Positions 1-6,977 of a stretch of DNA of 15,491 bases are shown in pieces. The position numbers and the translations under genes were made by a program. The first letter of the stretch is position 1. The number at the start of each line of letters is the position of its first letter. This stretch comes from JAWVYT01 sp964605205. GTDB lineage: Bacteria; Gemmatimonadota; Gemmatimonadetes; Longimicrobiales; RSA9. Under the pieces are notes generated by a model. It was not told the origin of the DNA. It did no database searches and was given only the letters and a program-made list of their open reading frames with translations. Where the stretch lies: assembly GCA_964605205.1 (NCBI GenBank), contig CAZSBL010000081.1, positions 1 to 15,491 of the forward strand, given 5' to 3'.

Positions 1-30
1 GGGATACGGGGATGCGGGGACGAGGGGCCA

Positions 31-125
31 ATAGCCGGAGGCTAACAGCCTCCGGAATATCCGTTGGACCGGGAGCATGCACGATTCGCGGCCTCTCCGA
101 CCGGAGGCTGTTAGCCTCCGGCTAT
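31..125. repeat. Inverted pair of REP-like palindromes
   Basis: Two short perfect palindromes face each other. The first has arms CCGGAGGCT (35-43) and AGCCTCCGG (47-55) around the loop AAC. The second has the same arms (101-109 and 113-121) around GTT. The second unit is the exact reverse complement of the first, and the match continues through the flanking ATAG/CTAT, giving 25-base inverted copies at 31-55 and 101-125. Each unit can form a 9-bp, 3-base-loop hairpin, and the pair can also form one large cruciform. The layout resembles REP/BIME elements found between genes. The pair lies just past the 3' end of the pseudopilin fragment on the minus strand, so it could also act as its transcription terminator or mRNA stabiliser. 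It belongs to the lower-GC foreign segment, not to the main contig. Confidence 0.85.
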
Positions 126-163
126 TATTGTTCCGCGCGTCGTTCGTCTTCAAGCGTCCCATG

Positions 164-784
164 TTACCGCTGCTCGATGTGATGGTTGGTGATGTTGTCG
201 TGATGATTCAACTGGCCATCGGGATTGCTGGCGTCATCCGTGGGGCTGCCAATGGACATATTATTGTACGGGTCTTGATTAACGTTGTAATGATAATCAT
301 CAATCAATTCGATGTCGTACTTTCCATCGGATCCGGCGGAATAAACAAGCGGGATCAAATGAAATGCGTTGGGATCGATCCTTCTCGCGTCAAAGGGATC
401 GTGTTCGTCGTCTGATTGAATATCCGAATACGCGGTAAATCCCGGCGCCCAGCGCAACCACATGATAGGTTTGCCCCAACCATCGACGAATTCCGGCCAG
501 CCGTCATTGTCAACGTCGCCGATTTCAGATTGGTGGAATTGCTCCATCGCCTCGGGTATGCCCATGCTGATTAGCAAATAGAGACATTCCGCGGGACCGA
601 ATGGACTAGATGGTGCTAACTGCTGATATCTATGTCGATAAAGGCGAAATAGTGCCGGTTCAGCAAGACTCGTATTAATATGAGGTAATGTAACCGGGAG
701 GTCTTCTATATCCGACCATCGTTCAGGCATTTCCATTCGCATTAAGTCACGGATTGCGGCAAGTCGAATTTCAGCCGCTTGATC
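164..784 (-). CDS. Pseudopilin-like protein, Planctomycetes type, 5'-truncated
   Basis: The C-terminal ~207 residues of a protein. The only in-frame ATG is at 742, but the same frame upstream, to about 784, reads DQAAEIRLAAIRDL and then runs into MRMEMPERWSDIEDLP. This continuous family-like sequence means the ATG is internal and the true N-terminus is lost at the junction. The motifs SAECLYL-like (here PAECLYLLISMG), EIGDVDNDGWPEFVDGWG, PIMWLRWAPGF, DPFDARRIDP and LVYSAGSDGKYDI are what I know from the large family of type II secretion/prepilin-like proteins of Planctomycetes. The missing N-terminus would hold the prepilin cleavage site and hydrophobic helix. DVDNDGWPE fits an EF-hand-like calcium loop (DxDxDG). 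GC is far below that of the rest of the window. The protein would sit in the cell envelope as a pilin-like subunit; its substrate and role are unknown. Family recognition is from memory, not from a search. Confidence 0.72.
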   Translation of the reverse strand, partial: DQAAEIRLAAIRDLMRMEMPERWSDIEDLPVTLPHINTSLAEPALFRLYRHRYQQLAPSSPFGPAECLYLLISMGIPEAMEQFHQSEIGDVDNDGWPEFVDGWGKPIMWLRWAPGFTAYSDIQSDDEHDPFDARRIDPNAFHLIPLVYSAGSDGKYDIELIDDYHYNVNQDPYNNMSIGSPTDDASNPDGQLNHHDNITNHHIEQR

Positions 785-1112
785 GGGCGTCGGGGCTGTC
801 GGAGTTGGTGGATGGTGTGGAGGTTGTGGCGGTGGCGGAACCGGGCTCGGTGGTGGAGGCCGGACCGGGGGTGTCGCCGCTGCTGGTTACGACTGTGCTG
901 CCGCTGCGGGGCGGGTCGCTGCGGGGTGTGGCGTTGACGGGTTCGCGGGCGTCGCTGCTGGAGGAGGGCGCGCGGGTCCTCGGTGCTCCGGGGCGTCTGG
1001 TGGTGGATCCATCGCCGGCGGGGACGCGGGAGCGGCTGGAAGCGGCGGGACTCGAGGTGGTGGCNNNNNNNNNNAAGAGGGTGGTGTGGTGGTGGCGTCG
1101 CGGGGGGGCTGA
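781..1112 (+). CDS. Probable SAM-dependent methyltransferase, C-terminal fragment
   Basis: A high-GC frame running into the N gap. Before the gap it reads ASGLSELVDGVEVVAV and then LPLRGGSLRGVALTGSRA, LLEEGARVLGAPGRLVVD and LEAAGLEVV. The order 'LP-f-gslrgVal', 'll-ea-RVL--gGRLVvd' is the C-terminal half of class I (methyltransferase-11-like) SAM-dependent methyltransferases, where the RVL..GGRL segment follows motif III. After the gap the sequence from 1077 reads EGGVVVASRGG followed by TGA (1110-1112). That is the expected final strand and lies in a different frame, so the ten Ns are a placeholder, not a true length. The SAM-binding GxGxG motif is absent because the N-terminus is lost at the junction near 784. 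An ATG at 754 opens this frame but lies in the foreign sequence, so I do not believe it is the start. The target of methylation cannot be told. Confidence 0.5.
1065..1074. other. Assembly gap (10 N)
   Basis: Ten Ns mark a scaffold join of unknown size. The coding frame changes across it (frame of 754 before, frame of 1077 after) while the protein sense continues, so the real gap is not 10 bases. It lies only ~280 bases from the composition break near 784. Confidence 0.98.
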
Positions 1113-1141
1113 TTGCGTGGGCCGGGGGGCATTTCTATCTT
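1113..1141 (+). promoter_or_regulatory. Candidate sigma-70-type promoter
   Basis: TTGCGT (1113-1118), 17 bases, then TATCTT (1136-1141), inside a small AT-rich patch right after the methyltransferase stop. The spacing is ideal; the -35 box matches TTGACA at 3 of 6 and the -10 box matches TATAAT at 4 of 6. A start near 1148 would give a ~40-base leader before the ATG at 1188. This could drive the whole downstream gene run, but the match is modest and no transcript evidence is available. Confidence 0.3.
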
Positions 1142-1187
1142 TTCGTGGTCCCGTCGAACCCCGGATGCTCCTTCCGCATCGAGTCCC

Positions 1188-1622
1188 ATGGACTTTCTGA
1201 AGAAGCTGTTCCACACACCGGATGAGGAATCCGAGGTCGACTACTACCGTGAGGGGGTCGAGCTGCTGCGGGCGGGCCGGTACCACGAGGCGCTGACGTC
1301 GTTCCGTCTGGCGCAGCGTGCGGCGCCGAAGGATCTGGCGATCCAGCAGCAGATCGCGATCACGTACACGCGGATCGGGATGACGGACGAGGCGATGAAG
1401 ACGTACGAGGCGGTGCTGGCGCAGGATCCCGCCACGAGTGGTGCGCACTACGGGCTGGCGTTCCTGGAGCTGCGGGAGGGTGACCCGGAGGCGGCGGCCG
1501 CGCACCTGCGGGCGTTCCTGGAGTCGCCGCCGGGCCGGCCGGAGGCGACGCGTCACGTGGAGCACGCGCGCGAGACGCTGGCGCGGCTGGAGGAGGATCG
1601 TCTGGAAGGAGTGGGCTCGTGA
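1188..1622 (+). CDS. TPR-repeat protein (144 aa)
   Basis: A small soluble protein made almost wholly of tetratricopeptide repeats, which are helix-turn-helix scaffolds for protein-protein contacts. Three repeats are visible: residues ~18-50 (DYYREGVELLRAGRYHEA...), ~51-84 (IAITYTRIGMTDEAMKTYEA...) and ~85-118 (GAHYGLAFLELREGDPEAA...), followed by a charged C-terminal helix. No signal peptide or membrane segment is seen, so it is probably cytoplasmic. I chose the ATG at 1188 (MDFLKKLF). The frame is open upstream to 1113, but that stretch encodes no helical repeat and holds the candidate promoter. No clear Shine-Dalgarno precedes the ATG. Its TGA overlaps the GTG of the OsmC gene (GTGA, 1619-1622), implying translational coupling. 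The binding partner is unknown. Confidence 0.85.
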   Translation: MDFLKKLFHTPDEESEVDYYREGVELLRAGRYHEALTSFRLAQRAAPKDLAIQQQIAITYTRIGMTDEAMKTYEAVLAQDPATSGAHYGLAFLELREGDPEAAAAHLRAFLESPPGRPEATRHVEHARETLARLEEDRLEGVGS

Positions 1623-2026
1623 GCGACGAGCGTGTGGAGGCCCGGTGGGACGGGGGCCATCGGTTCGAGGTGGCGGGGTCGTCGAGCGTGCCGGTAACGG
1701 TGGACGGGAACAAGGGTGCGGGCCCGTCGCCGATGGAGTCGCTGTTGATCAGTCTGGCCACGTGCATGGGGGCGGACGTGGTCGAGATCCTGGACAAGTC
1801 GCGCGTCGCGTTCGAAGGGCTGGCGGTGCGCGTGGAGGCAGATCGGCGCCCGGACCCCCCCCGGCGCTACACGGCCATCCGCCTGACGTACGAGGTATCG
1901 GGCCTGGACGCGGGAGCGGAGGAGAAGCTCCAGCGGGCCGTGGACCTATCCCGGGACACGTATTGCAGCGTGCTGCACACGCTGCGCCCGGAGGTCGAGG
2001 TTTCCATCGAGGTGGAGACCGACTGA
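1619..2026 (+). CDS. OsmC/YhfA-family protein (thiol peroxidase-like)
   Basis: 135 residues, the usual OsmC-family length. The family reduces organic hydroperoxides with a pair of cysteines in a dimer. Both are visible: Cys49 in LLISLATCMGADV and Cys116 in DTYCSVLHTL. The PSPMESLLISLATCMG segment is the family signature, and EVDGNKG-like (VDGNKGAGPSP) precedes it. The protein is cytoplasmic. The TYCSVLHTLRP ending resembles the YhfA branch more than true Ohr/OsmC, so peroxidase activity is likely but not certain. The start is GTG at 1619, overlapping the previous stop, with AAGGAG at 1606-1611 giving 7-base spacing. A run of eight Cs (1855-1862) lies inside the gene, but the frame continues normally across it. 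Confidence 0.9.
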   Translation: MSDERVEARWDGGHRFEVAGSSSVPVTVDGNKGAGPSPMESLLISLATCMGADVVEILDKSRVAFEGLAVRVEADRRPDPPRRYTAIRLTYEVSGLDAGAEEKLQRAVDLSRDTYCSVLHTLRPEVEVSIEVETD

Positions 2027-2061
2027 GGGACTGACAACTCACTGCAACCCGGAGACAGACG

Positions 2062-3888
2062 ATGGCGACGGTTCCCGACACGACCCGTCAGTACGCCGCC
2101 AATCCCGCCGACCTGGCGGCGGGAACGCTGGTCGAGATCTTTTTCGACGCGGTCGAGAACATCGACAGCGCCAATGCGATGCAGCGGCGAGTGGGAGCAG
2201 ACCAGTGGGAGTCGATCTCGCACGCGACGGTGCTGGAGCAGGTGCGCCGCACGGCGCTGGGTCTCGAGGCGCTGGGGCTGGAGCCGGGGGATCGGGTAGC
2301 GATCCTGTCGGAGAACCGGCCGGAGTGGGCGCTGGCGGACTGGGCGAGTCTGTGCGCGGGGATCACGGACGTCCCGATCTACGACACGCTGCCGAGCAAC
2401 CAGGTGGAGTACATCCTGAACGACGCGGAGACCCGGCTGGTCTTCGCCTCGAATCGGGAGCAGCTGAACAAGGTCCTGGCGGTATGGGACGAGGTGCCGG
2501 CGCTGGAGTGGGCGGTGATGTTCGATGGCGAGCCGGACGACGACCGGGTGATCTCGCTGGCGGAGCTGGAGGCGAAGGGGGAGGAGGCCGAGGCGGAGCG
2601 GGGCGCCGGGTTCCGGGACCGAGCGCTGGCGGTGAAGCCGGATGACATCGCCACCATGCTCTATACGTCGGGCACCACGGGCGCGCCGAAGGGCGTGCTG
2701 CTCTCGCACTACAACATCTACAGCAACGTGATGGCGGTTCAGACGCTGTTCGACGCGGATACGTCGGACACGGCCACGAGCTTCCTCCCGCTGAGCCATA
2801 TCCTGGAGCGGATGGTGGACTACTGGCTGTTCGCGAACGGCGTGAGCATCGCGTACGTGCACGACATCGACCTGGTGGCGGACTCGCTGGTGGAGGTCCG
2901 GCCGACCATCGCGGTCTCGACGCCTCGCCTGTACGAGAAGGTGTACGACAAGGTCATGAGCCAGACCGGCGTGAAGGGGAAGCTGGTGGCGTGGGCCGGC
3001 CGGGTAGCGAACCGGTGGTCGGACGCGAAGCTGGCCGGGAAGTCGCCGGGGATGGGCACGTCGATCCAGCACGGCATCGCCGACCGGCTGGTGTTCAAGA
3101 AGATCCGGGGCCGGATCGGCGGGCGGCTGCGGTTCTTCATCTCCGGCGGAGCGCCGCTGGCGCACCATGTGGCCAAGTTCTTCTACGGCGCCGGGGTGCT
3201 GATCCTGGAGGGCTACGGACTGACGGAGACGTCGCCTGTGACGAACGTGAACACGGAGACGGAGATGCGGCTCGGGACGGTTGGCAAGCCGGTCCCGGGC
3301 ACGGAGATCAACATTGCCGATGACGGCGAGATCCTGGTTCGAGGCCCGCAGATCATGCAGGGCTACTACAATCTGCCGGAAGCCACGGCGGAGGCCGTCG
3401 ACGCCGACGGCTGGTTCCACACGGGTGACATCGGCGAGATCGACGGGGATGGCTACCTCAAGATCACGGACCGGAAGAAGGACCTGATCGTGACGGCGGG
3501 TGGTAAGAACATCGCGCCGCAGCCCATCGAGAACCGGGTGAAGGAGAGCCCGTTCATCGACGAGGCGGTGATGGTGGGCGACCGGCGGCCGTACGCGATC
3601 CTGCTCCTGGTCCCGAACCCCGACAAGCTGTCGGAGTGGGCGGGAGCGCAGGGGATCGATAAGGCCGGCGAGGCGCTGTTGGGCGACGAGGTCGTCGCGG
3701 CGAAGATGGAGGAGGAGTCGCTGGGCAACCTGGAGGGGTTCGCCCGGTTCGAGCGGCCGAAGAAGATCGCGCTGCTGGACGCCGAGTTCACGGTGGAGGG
3801 CGGGGAGCTGACGCCCACGCAGAAGGTGAAGCGGCGCGTGATCGAGGACCGCTACGGCCATGTGATCCAGGGGCTCTACGATGAGTGA
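2062..3888 (+). CDS. Long-chain fatty-acid--CoA ligase (AMP-dependent synthetase)
   Basis: 608 residues, typical of the eukaryote-like FadD15/long-chain ACS branch. It activates fatty acids to acyl-AMP with ATP and then transfers them to CoA. Motifs in order: the phosphate-binding loop MLYTSGTTGAPKG (199-211); FLPLSHILERMVDYW, typical of the long-chain branch; the adenine-binding EGYGLTETSP (383-392); HTGD (453-456); the hinge DRKKD (470-474) with GGKNIAP just after; and the C-terminal catalytic lysine in PTQKVKRR (Lys588). All key residues are present, so it should be active. It is cytoplasmic or membrane-peripheral. The start is ATG at 2062 with GGAG at 2051-2054. A 35-base spacer separates it from the OsmC gene, one of the few gaps in the run. 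With the thioesterase at the end of the run it could set an acyl-CoA balance; that is inference. Confidence 0.95.
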   Translation: MATVPDTTRQYAANPADLAAGTLVEIFFDAVENIDSANAMQRRVGADQWESISHATVLEQVRRTALGLEALGLEPGDRVAILSENRPEWALADWASLCAGITDVPIYDTLPSNQVEYILNDAETRLVFASNREQLNKVLAVWDEVPALEWAVMFDGEPDDDRVISLAELEAKGEEAEAERGAGFRDRALAVKPDDIATMLYTSGTTGAPKGVLLSHYNIYSNVMAVQTLFDADTSDTATSFLPLSHILERMVDYWLFANGVSIAYVHDIDLVADSLVEVRPTIAVSTPRLYEKVYDKVMSQTGVKGKLVAWAGRVANRWSDAKLAGKSPGMGTSIQHGIADRLVFKKIRGRIGGRLRFFISGGAPLAHHVAKFFYGAGVLILEGYGLTETSPVTNVNTETEMRLGTVGKPVPGTEINIADDGEILVRGPQIMQGYYNLPEATAEAVDADGWFHTGDIGEIDGDGYLKITDRKKDLIVTAGGKNIAPQPIENRVKESPFIDEAVMVGDRRPYAILLLVPNPDKLSEWAGAQGIDKAGEALLGDEVVAAKMEEESLGNLEGFARFERPKKIALLDAEFTVEGGELTPTQKVKRRVIEDRYGHVIQGLYDE

Positions 3889-3902
3889 GAAGGAACGGCC
3901 CG

Positions 3903-4238
3903 ATGGCCGATGAGACGGTGGCCCGTGTTGTGCTGGTAACTGCACCGAACGCGGCGGTGGCCGAGTCGCTGGTCCGCCGGCTGGTGGAGGAGGAGACAGT
4001 GGCGTGCGGGAACATCCTGCCCGGGGTCACCTCGATCTACCGCTGGAAGGGCGCGGTGGAGCACGAGACGGAGAGCCTGATCGTGTTCAAGACCACGGTG
4101 GAAGGGGCGGCCCGGCTGTGCGAGCGGGTGCCGGAGTTGCACCCGTACGAGGTGCCGGAGGTGCTGGTGCTGCCGGTGGAGGCCGGCCACGGGCCGTACC
4201 TCGACTGGATCGGCGAGAACGTGGGCGACAGCGAGTGA
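3903..4238 (+). CDS. cutA: CutA-family divalent-cation tolerance protein
   Basis: 111 residues, the usual CutA size (small trimeric ferredoxin-like fold, cytoplasmic). The family signatures are present: VACGNILPGVTSIYRWKG with the conserved Cys35, then LIVFKT and ELHPYEVPEVLVLPV. In E. coli CutA is linked to copper/divalent metal tolerance, but its biochemical role remains unsettled, so I go no further. I prefer ATG 3903: AGAAGGA at 3888-3894 is 8 bases upstream. A GTG at 3885 in the same frame would overlap the acyl-CoA ligase stop and add six residues (VRRNGP) outside the family. The stop overlaps the GTG of the next TPR gene. Confidence 0.93.
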   Translation: MADETVARVVLVTAPNAAVAESLVRRLVEEETVACGNILPGVTSIYRWKGAVEHETESLIVFKTTVEGAARLCERVPELHPYEVPEVLVLPVEAGHGPYLDWIGENVGDSE

Positions 4239-4864
4239 ATCGCGTGGAGAATTCGGAGCAGACGAAGGGAGCGTCCGCGGGCGAGGTGGAGGCGTCACCG
4301 ACGCCGGACCTGATGACCGCGGCGAGGCGGCGGGTGGCCGAGTCGCCGGATGACCCGAAAGCCCGGCTGGAGCTGGCGCGGCTGTACCGTGAGCGGAACG
4401 ACCTGGGGCTGGCGCTGGAGCAGCTGGATGCGGCGCTGGAGCGGGAGCCCGAAGACGTGGATCTGCTGGTGGAGCGGGCCGGCGTGCTGTCGGCGGAGGG
4501 CCAGCTGGTGGATGCGGAGCGGGAGCTGCGCAGGGCCCAGCGTGTGGCGCCGGAGAACGGCCGTGTGCACTGCCAGCTGGGTGTGCTGCTGTACAAGCGA
4601 GGGCTCTACCGTCAGGCGGAGGGAGAGCTCGCCCGGGCACTGGAGCTGGATGACCGGAACGGCGATGCCTACTTCTACCGCGGTGAGGCGTTGAACCAGC
4701 TGGGCCGGGTGGATGACGCGCTGGAGATGCTGGAGCGGGCGGTGCAGTACCAGCCGAAGAACGCGAAGGCGTACTACACCATGGGCATCCTGTACGACCG
4801 GAAGCACCTGCTCCAGGAGGCCAGCACCATGTACCGGAAGGCCCGGGACGTGGGGGCGGCGTGA
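4235..4864 (+). CDS. TPR-repeat protein (209 aa)
   Basis: A second tetratricopeptide protein in the same run. After a charged, low-complexity N-terminus (1-42) come five consecutive 34-residue repeats: ~43-76, 77-110, 111-144, 145-178 and 179-209. Each shows the TPR pattern of small residues at positions 8 and 20 and proline near 32 (for example PEDVD, PENGR, PKNAK between repeats). No signal peptide or membrane helix is visible, so it is probably a cytoplasmic scaffold. It is not a simple copy of the 1188-1622 protein: repeat sequences and length differ. The start is GTG 4235, overlapping the cutA stop as GTGA. The open frame extends upstream, but only inside cutA. Its own stop overlaps the GTG of the macro-domain gene (4861-4864). 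The partner is unknown; neighbours suggest a link to the macro/transglutaminase/ABC block. Confidence 0.85.
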   Translation: MNRVENSEQTKGASAGEVEASPTPDLMTAARRRVAESPDDPKARLELARLYRERNDLGLALEQLDAALEREPEDVDLLVERAGVLSAEGQLVDAERELRRAQRVAPENGRVHCQLGVLLYKRGLYRQAEGELARALELDDRNGDAYFYRGEALNQLGRVDDALEMLERAVQYQPKNAKAYYTMGILYDRKHLLQEASTMYRKARDVGAA

Positions 4865-5397
4865 TCGAGATCCGGGTGGGTGAGCTGGCGGGCGTGGCCG
4901 TGGACGTGGGGGCCGACGCCATCGTGCGTCCCGTGGGCACGGACTTCGCCCCGGTCACACCGGCCATGCGCCGGTTCGACCAGGCGGCGGGGACGAGCGT
5001 GTCGGAGCAGTGCCGGCTGCTGGGCGATATCCCCCTCGGCTCCGCGGTCATCACGGCGGGCGGTGCGCTGGACGCGCAGCTGATCGTGCACGTGGCCGTA
5101 CGCTCCGCCATGGACAACGCCACCCGGCCCGTGGTGCGCCAGGGGTTCACGAACGCCCTCCGCCGGCTGGCCGAGTGGGGTGCCGAGGTGGTGGCCGTGG
5201 CCCCGCTGGGGACGGGCGCCGGGAACCTCGATGCCGAGACGGCGGCGGACATCATGCTCGATCTGCTGGCGGCCCGGCTCGGGACGGGGGACGGTCCGGA
5301 CCGGGTGGTGATCGTGGCCGAGGACGCCTACCAGGAGTCAGCCTTCACGGGCGCGTCGACGCGTCACGTGGGCGGCCAGGCCGGGACCCGGGCGTGA
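4861..5397 (+). CDS. Macro-domain-like protein (degenerate ligand site)
   Basis: 178 residues with the overall layout of a macro domain, which classically binds ADP-ribose or removes it from proteins. Visible landmarks are DAIVRPVG (19-26, where canonical proteins have DAIVNAAN), AAGTSVSEQCRLLGDIPLGSAVITAGGAL (42-70), LIVHVAV, and APLGTGAGNLDAETAADIM, the second phosphate-loop and following helix. The conserved asparagines after IV are replaced (VRPVGTDF) and the GGGVDxAI loop is missing (reads APVTPAMRRFDQAAG). Catalytic ADP-ribose hydrolysis therefore looks unlikely; it may bind a nucleotide only, or have a new ligand. It is soluble with no signal peptide. GTG start at 4861 overlaps the TPR stop, and its TGA overlaps the next GTG (5394-5397), so it is coupled on both sides. 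Confidence 0.75.
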   Translation: MIEIRVGELAGVAVDVGADAIVRPVGTDFAPVTPAMRRFDQAAGTSVSEQCRLLGDIPLGSAVITAGGALDAQLIVHVAVRSAMDNATRPVVRQGFTNALRRLAEWGAEVVAVAPLGTGAGNLDAETAADIMLDLLAARLGTGDGPDRVVIVAEDAYQESAFTGASTRHVGGQAGTRA

Positions 5398-6977
5398 AGC
5401 TTCGCTACTGGATCGGCGGGGCGCTGATCCTCCTCTGGATCGGGGCCCTGGGCTGGCACGTCCGCCGGGAATACTTCCGCTCCGAGACGCTCATCATGGC
5501 GGAGGGCGCGCGGGCGCTCGGGCCCGGCACGTACTTCTACACCGTCCGGATGAACGACCGGGCCATCGGGCTGGCCTCGTCGCGGCTCGACACGGTGGCC
5601 GATGGGGGCGGGTTCCTGTTCGAGGACGTGCTGCGGCTCGAGCTCCCGTCCATGAACACACGGAGCCCCGCGGTGGTCCGGACCCGGGCCCGGCTGGGCC
5701 CTGCGCTCCAGCTCCTGGACTTCGACTTCGCGCTGGAGAGCGAGATCGGTGAATTCCGGGTGGAGGGTGAGGCCCGGAGCGACTCGATGTTGACGCTGAG
5801 GCTGGCGGCCGGTGGTGGCGAGACGCAGACCACCACGCTGCCGATCTCCCCCTCGCTGACGCTCCCGGTGGCGCTGCCGCTCCGGATGGCCGCGGGTGGC
5901 CGTCTCGACGTGGGCCGGGAGTACACGGCGCGGGTCTTCGATCCGTCGTCGATGTCGGACCGCACGGTCACGGTGGAGGTAACGGGCCGGGACATGATCC
6001 AGGTGCCGGACAGCGTGGTCTACAACGAGCGGACGGAGGTGTGGTCACCGTGGCGCTACGACACGATCCCGGTGTGGGTGGTGGAGGAGCGGTTCGGCGG
6101 GGTGAGCATCACCAGCTGGCTGGACGACGACGGCCGGCTGGTGCAGGCCGAGAGCCCCATGGGCTTCACGCTGCGCCGGGTGCCGTACGAGCTGGCGAAC
6201 CAGGCGTGGGAGCGGAGCCGTCGGGACCCGTCGCTGGCGGCGGGGTACGGCACGGTGATCGAGAATACGGCCATCGCCGCCAATGCGGACCTGTCGGGGG
6301 CGGCGGGCACGGACCGACTGGTGGTCCGGCTCCGGAACGTAGAGCTGGAGGGCTTCGACCTGGAGGGTGGGCGCCAGACGCTGCGGGGCGACACACTGTT
6401 GGTGAGCCGGGAGCGGGCGCCGTTCCGGGCGGGGTACGCGCTCCCGTACGCGGTGGAGGCCGGTGCCGGGGATGAAGACGGGCCGGTCTTCGGTCCGCCG
6501 GGCCCCGAGGCGTTGGAGGCCACCCCGCTGATCCAGGTGGACGACCCGCGGATCCGGGAGACGGCACGGGAGATCGCGGATGGCGCGACGGACCCGGCGG
6601 AGGTGGCGCGTCGGCTGAACGACTGGGTGTACGAGCGTCTGAGGAAGGACATCACGCTGAGCATCCCGAGCGCGGTGCAGGTGCTGGAGATGGGGCAGGG
6701 TGACTGCAACGAGCACACGGTGCTGTACGTGGCGCTGGCCCGGGCGCTGGGGCTGCCGGCCCGCACGGCGGTGGGGCTGGTGCACCTGAACGGGCGATTC
6801 TACTACCACGCCTGGCCGGAGGTCTGGCTCGACGAGTGGGTGGCGGTGGACCCGACGCTGGACCAGTACCCGGCCGACGCCATGCACCTGCGGTTCCTGG
6901 TGGGCGGCCTGGCCCGGCAGGTGGAGCTGATCCGTCTGATCGGCCGTCTCGACCTCGACATCGTGAGCACGTCATGA
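5394..6977 (+). CDS. Membrane-anchored transglutaminase-like protein
   Basis: 527 residues. A hydrophobic N-terminal helix (~5-22, YWIGGALILLWIGALGW) should act as an anchor or uncleaved signal, placing the rest outside the membrane. Residues ~35-370 are a long beta-rich region I do not recognise. A C-terminal transglutaminase/protease-like core follows, with the full triad: Cys438 in GQGDCNEHTVLY, His472 in YYHAWPEVWL and Asp486 in VAVDPTLDQYP. Such papain-fold enzymes act on amide bonds, as cross-linkers, peptidases or amidases; the bacterial ones are mostly proteases or unknown. GTG start 5394 overlaps the macro stop. A much longer upstream extension of the frame is antisense to domain logic and rejected. 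The stop overlaps the ATG of the ABC ATPase (ATGA, 6974-6977), suggesting that it works with that transporter. Confidence 0.88.
   Translation: MKLRYWIGGALILLWIGALGWHVRREYFRSETLIMAEGARALGPGTYFYTVRMNDRAIGLASSRLDTVADGGGFLFEDVLRLELPSMNTRSPAVVRTRARLGPALQLLDFDFALESEIGEFRVEGEARSDSMLTLRLAAGGGETQTTTLPISPSLTLPVALPLRMAAGGRLDVGREYTARVFDPSSMSDRTVTVEVTGRDMIQVPDSVVYNERTEVWSPWRYDTIPVWVVEERFGGVSITSWLDDDGRLVQAESPMGFTLRRVPYELANQAWERSRRDPSLAAGYGTVIENTAIAANADLSGAAGTDRLVVRLRNVELEGFDLEGGRQTLRGDTLLVSRERAPFRAGYALPYAVEAGAGDEDGPVFGPPGPEALEATPLIQVDDPRIRETAREIADGATDPAEVARRLNDWVYERLRKDITLSIPSAVQVLEMGQGDCNEHTVLYVALARALGLPARTAVGLVHLNGRFYYHAWPEVWLDEWVAVDPTLDQYPADAMHLRFLVGGLARQVELIRLIGRLDLDIVSTS

Noticed and set aside
77..415. 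Plus-strand open frame opposite the pseudopilin fragment
   Set aside because: Overlaps a recognised family on the other strand and begins inside the palindrome region.
1..784. Foreign segment as a genomic island or integrated element
   Set aside because: No integrase, attachment-site repeat or tRNA is visible, and both genes at the border are cut; a chimera explains this better.
1855..1862. Run of eight Cs in the osmC-family gene as a possible frameshift or slippage site
   Set aside because: Family sequence and both cysteines stay in one frame on either side, so no frameshift is needed.
1867..3945. Long open frame on the minus strand (~690 codons) opposite the acyl-CoA ligase
   Set aside because: Arg/His/Leu-rich composition without domains; it is the antisense of a gene with all catalytic motifs, which is common in high-GC DNA.
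3876..5255. Long minus-strand open frame across cutA, TPR and macro genes
   Set aside because: Pro/Ala/Ser-rich shadow; it spans three coherent plus-strand genes.
4861..5397. Macro-domain gene plus neighbours as a DarTG-type toxin-antitoxin or anti-phage system
   Set aside because: No DarT-like ADP-ribosyltransferase nearby, and the macro domain lacks the catalytic residues expected of DarG.
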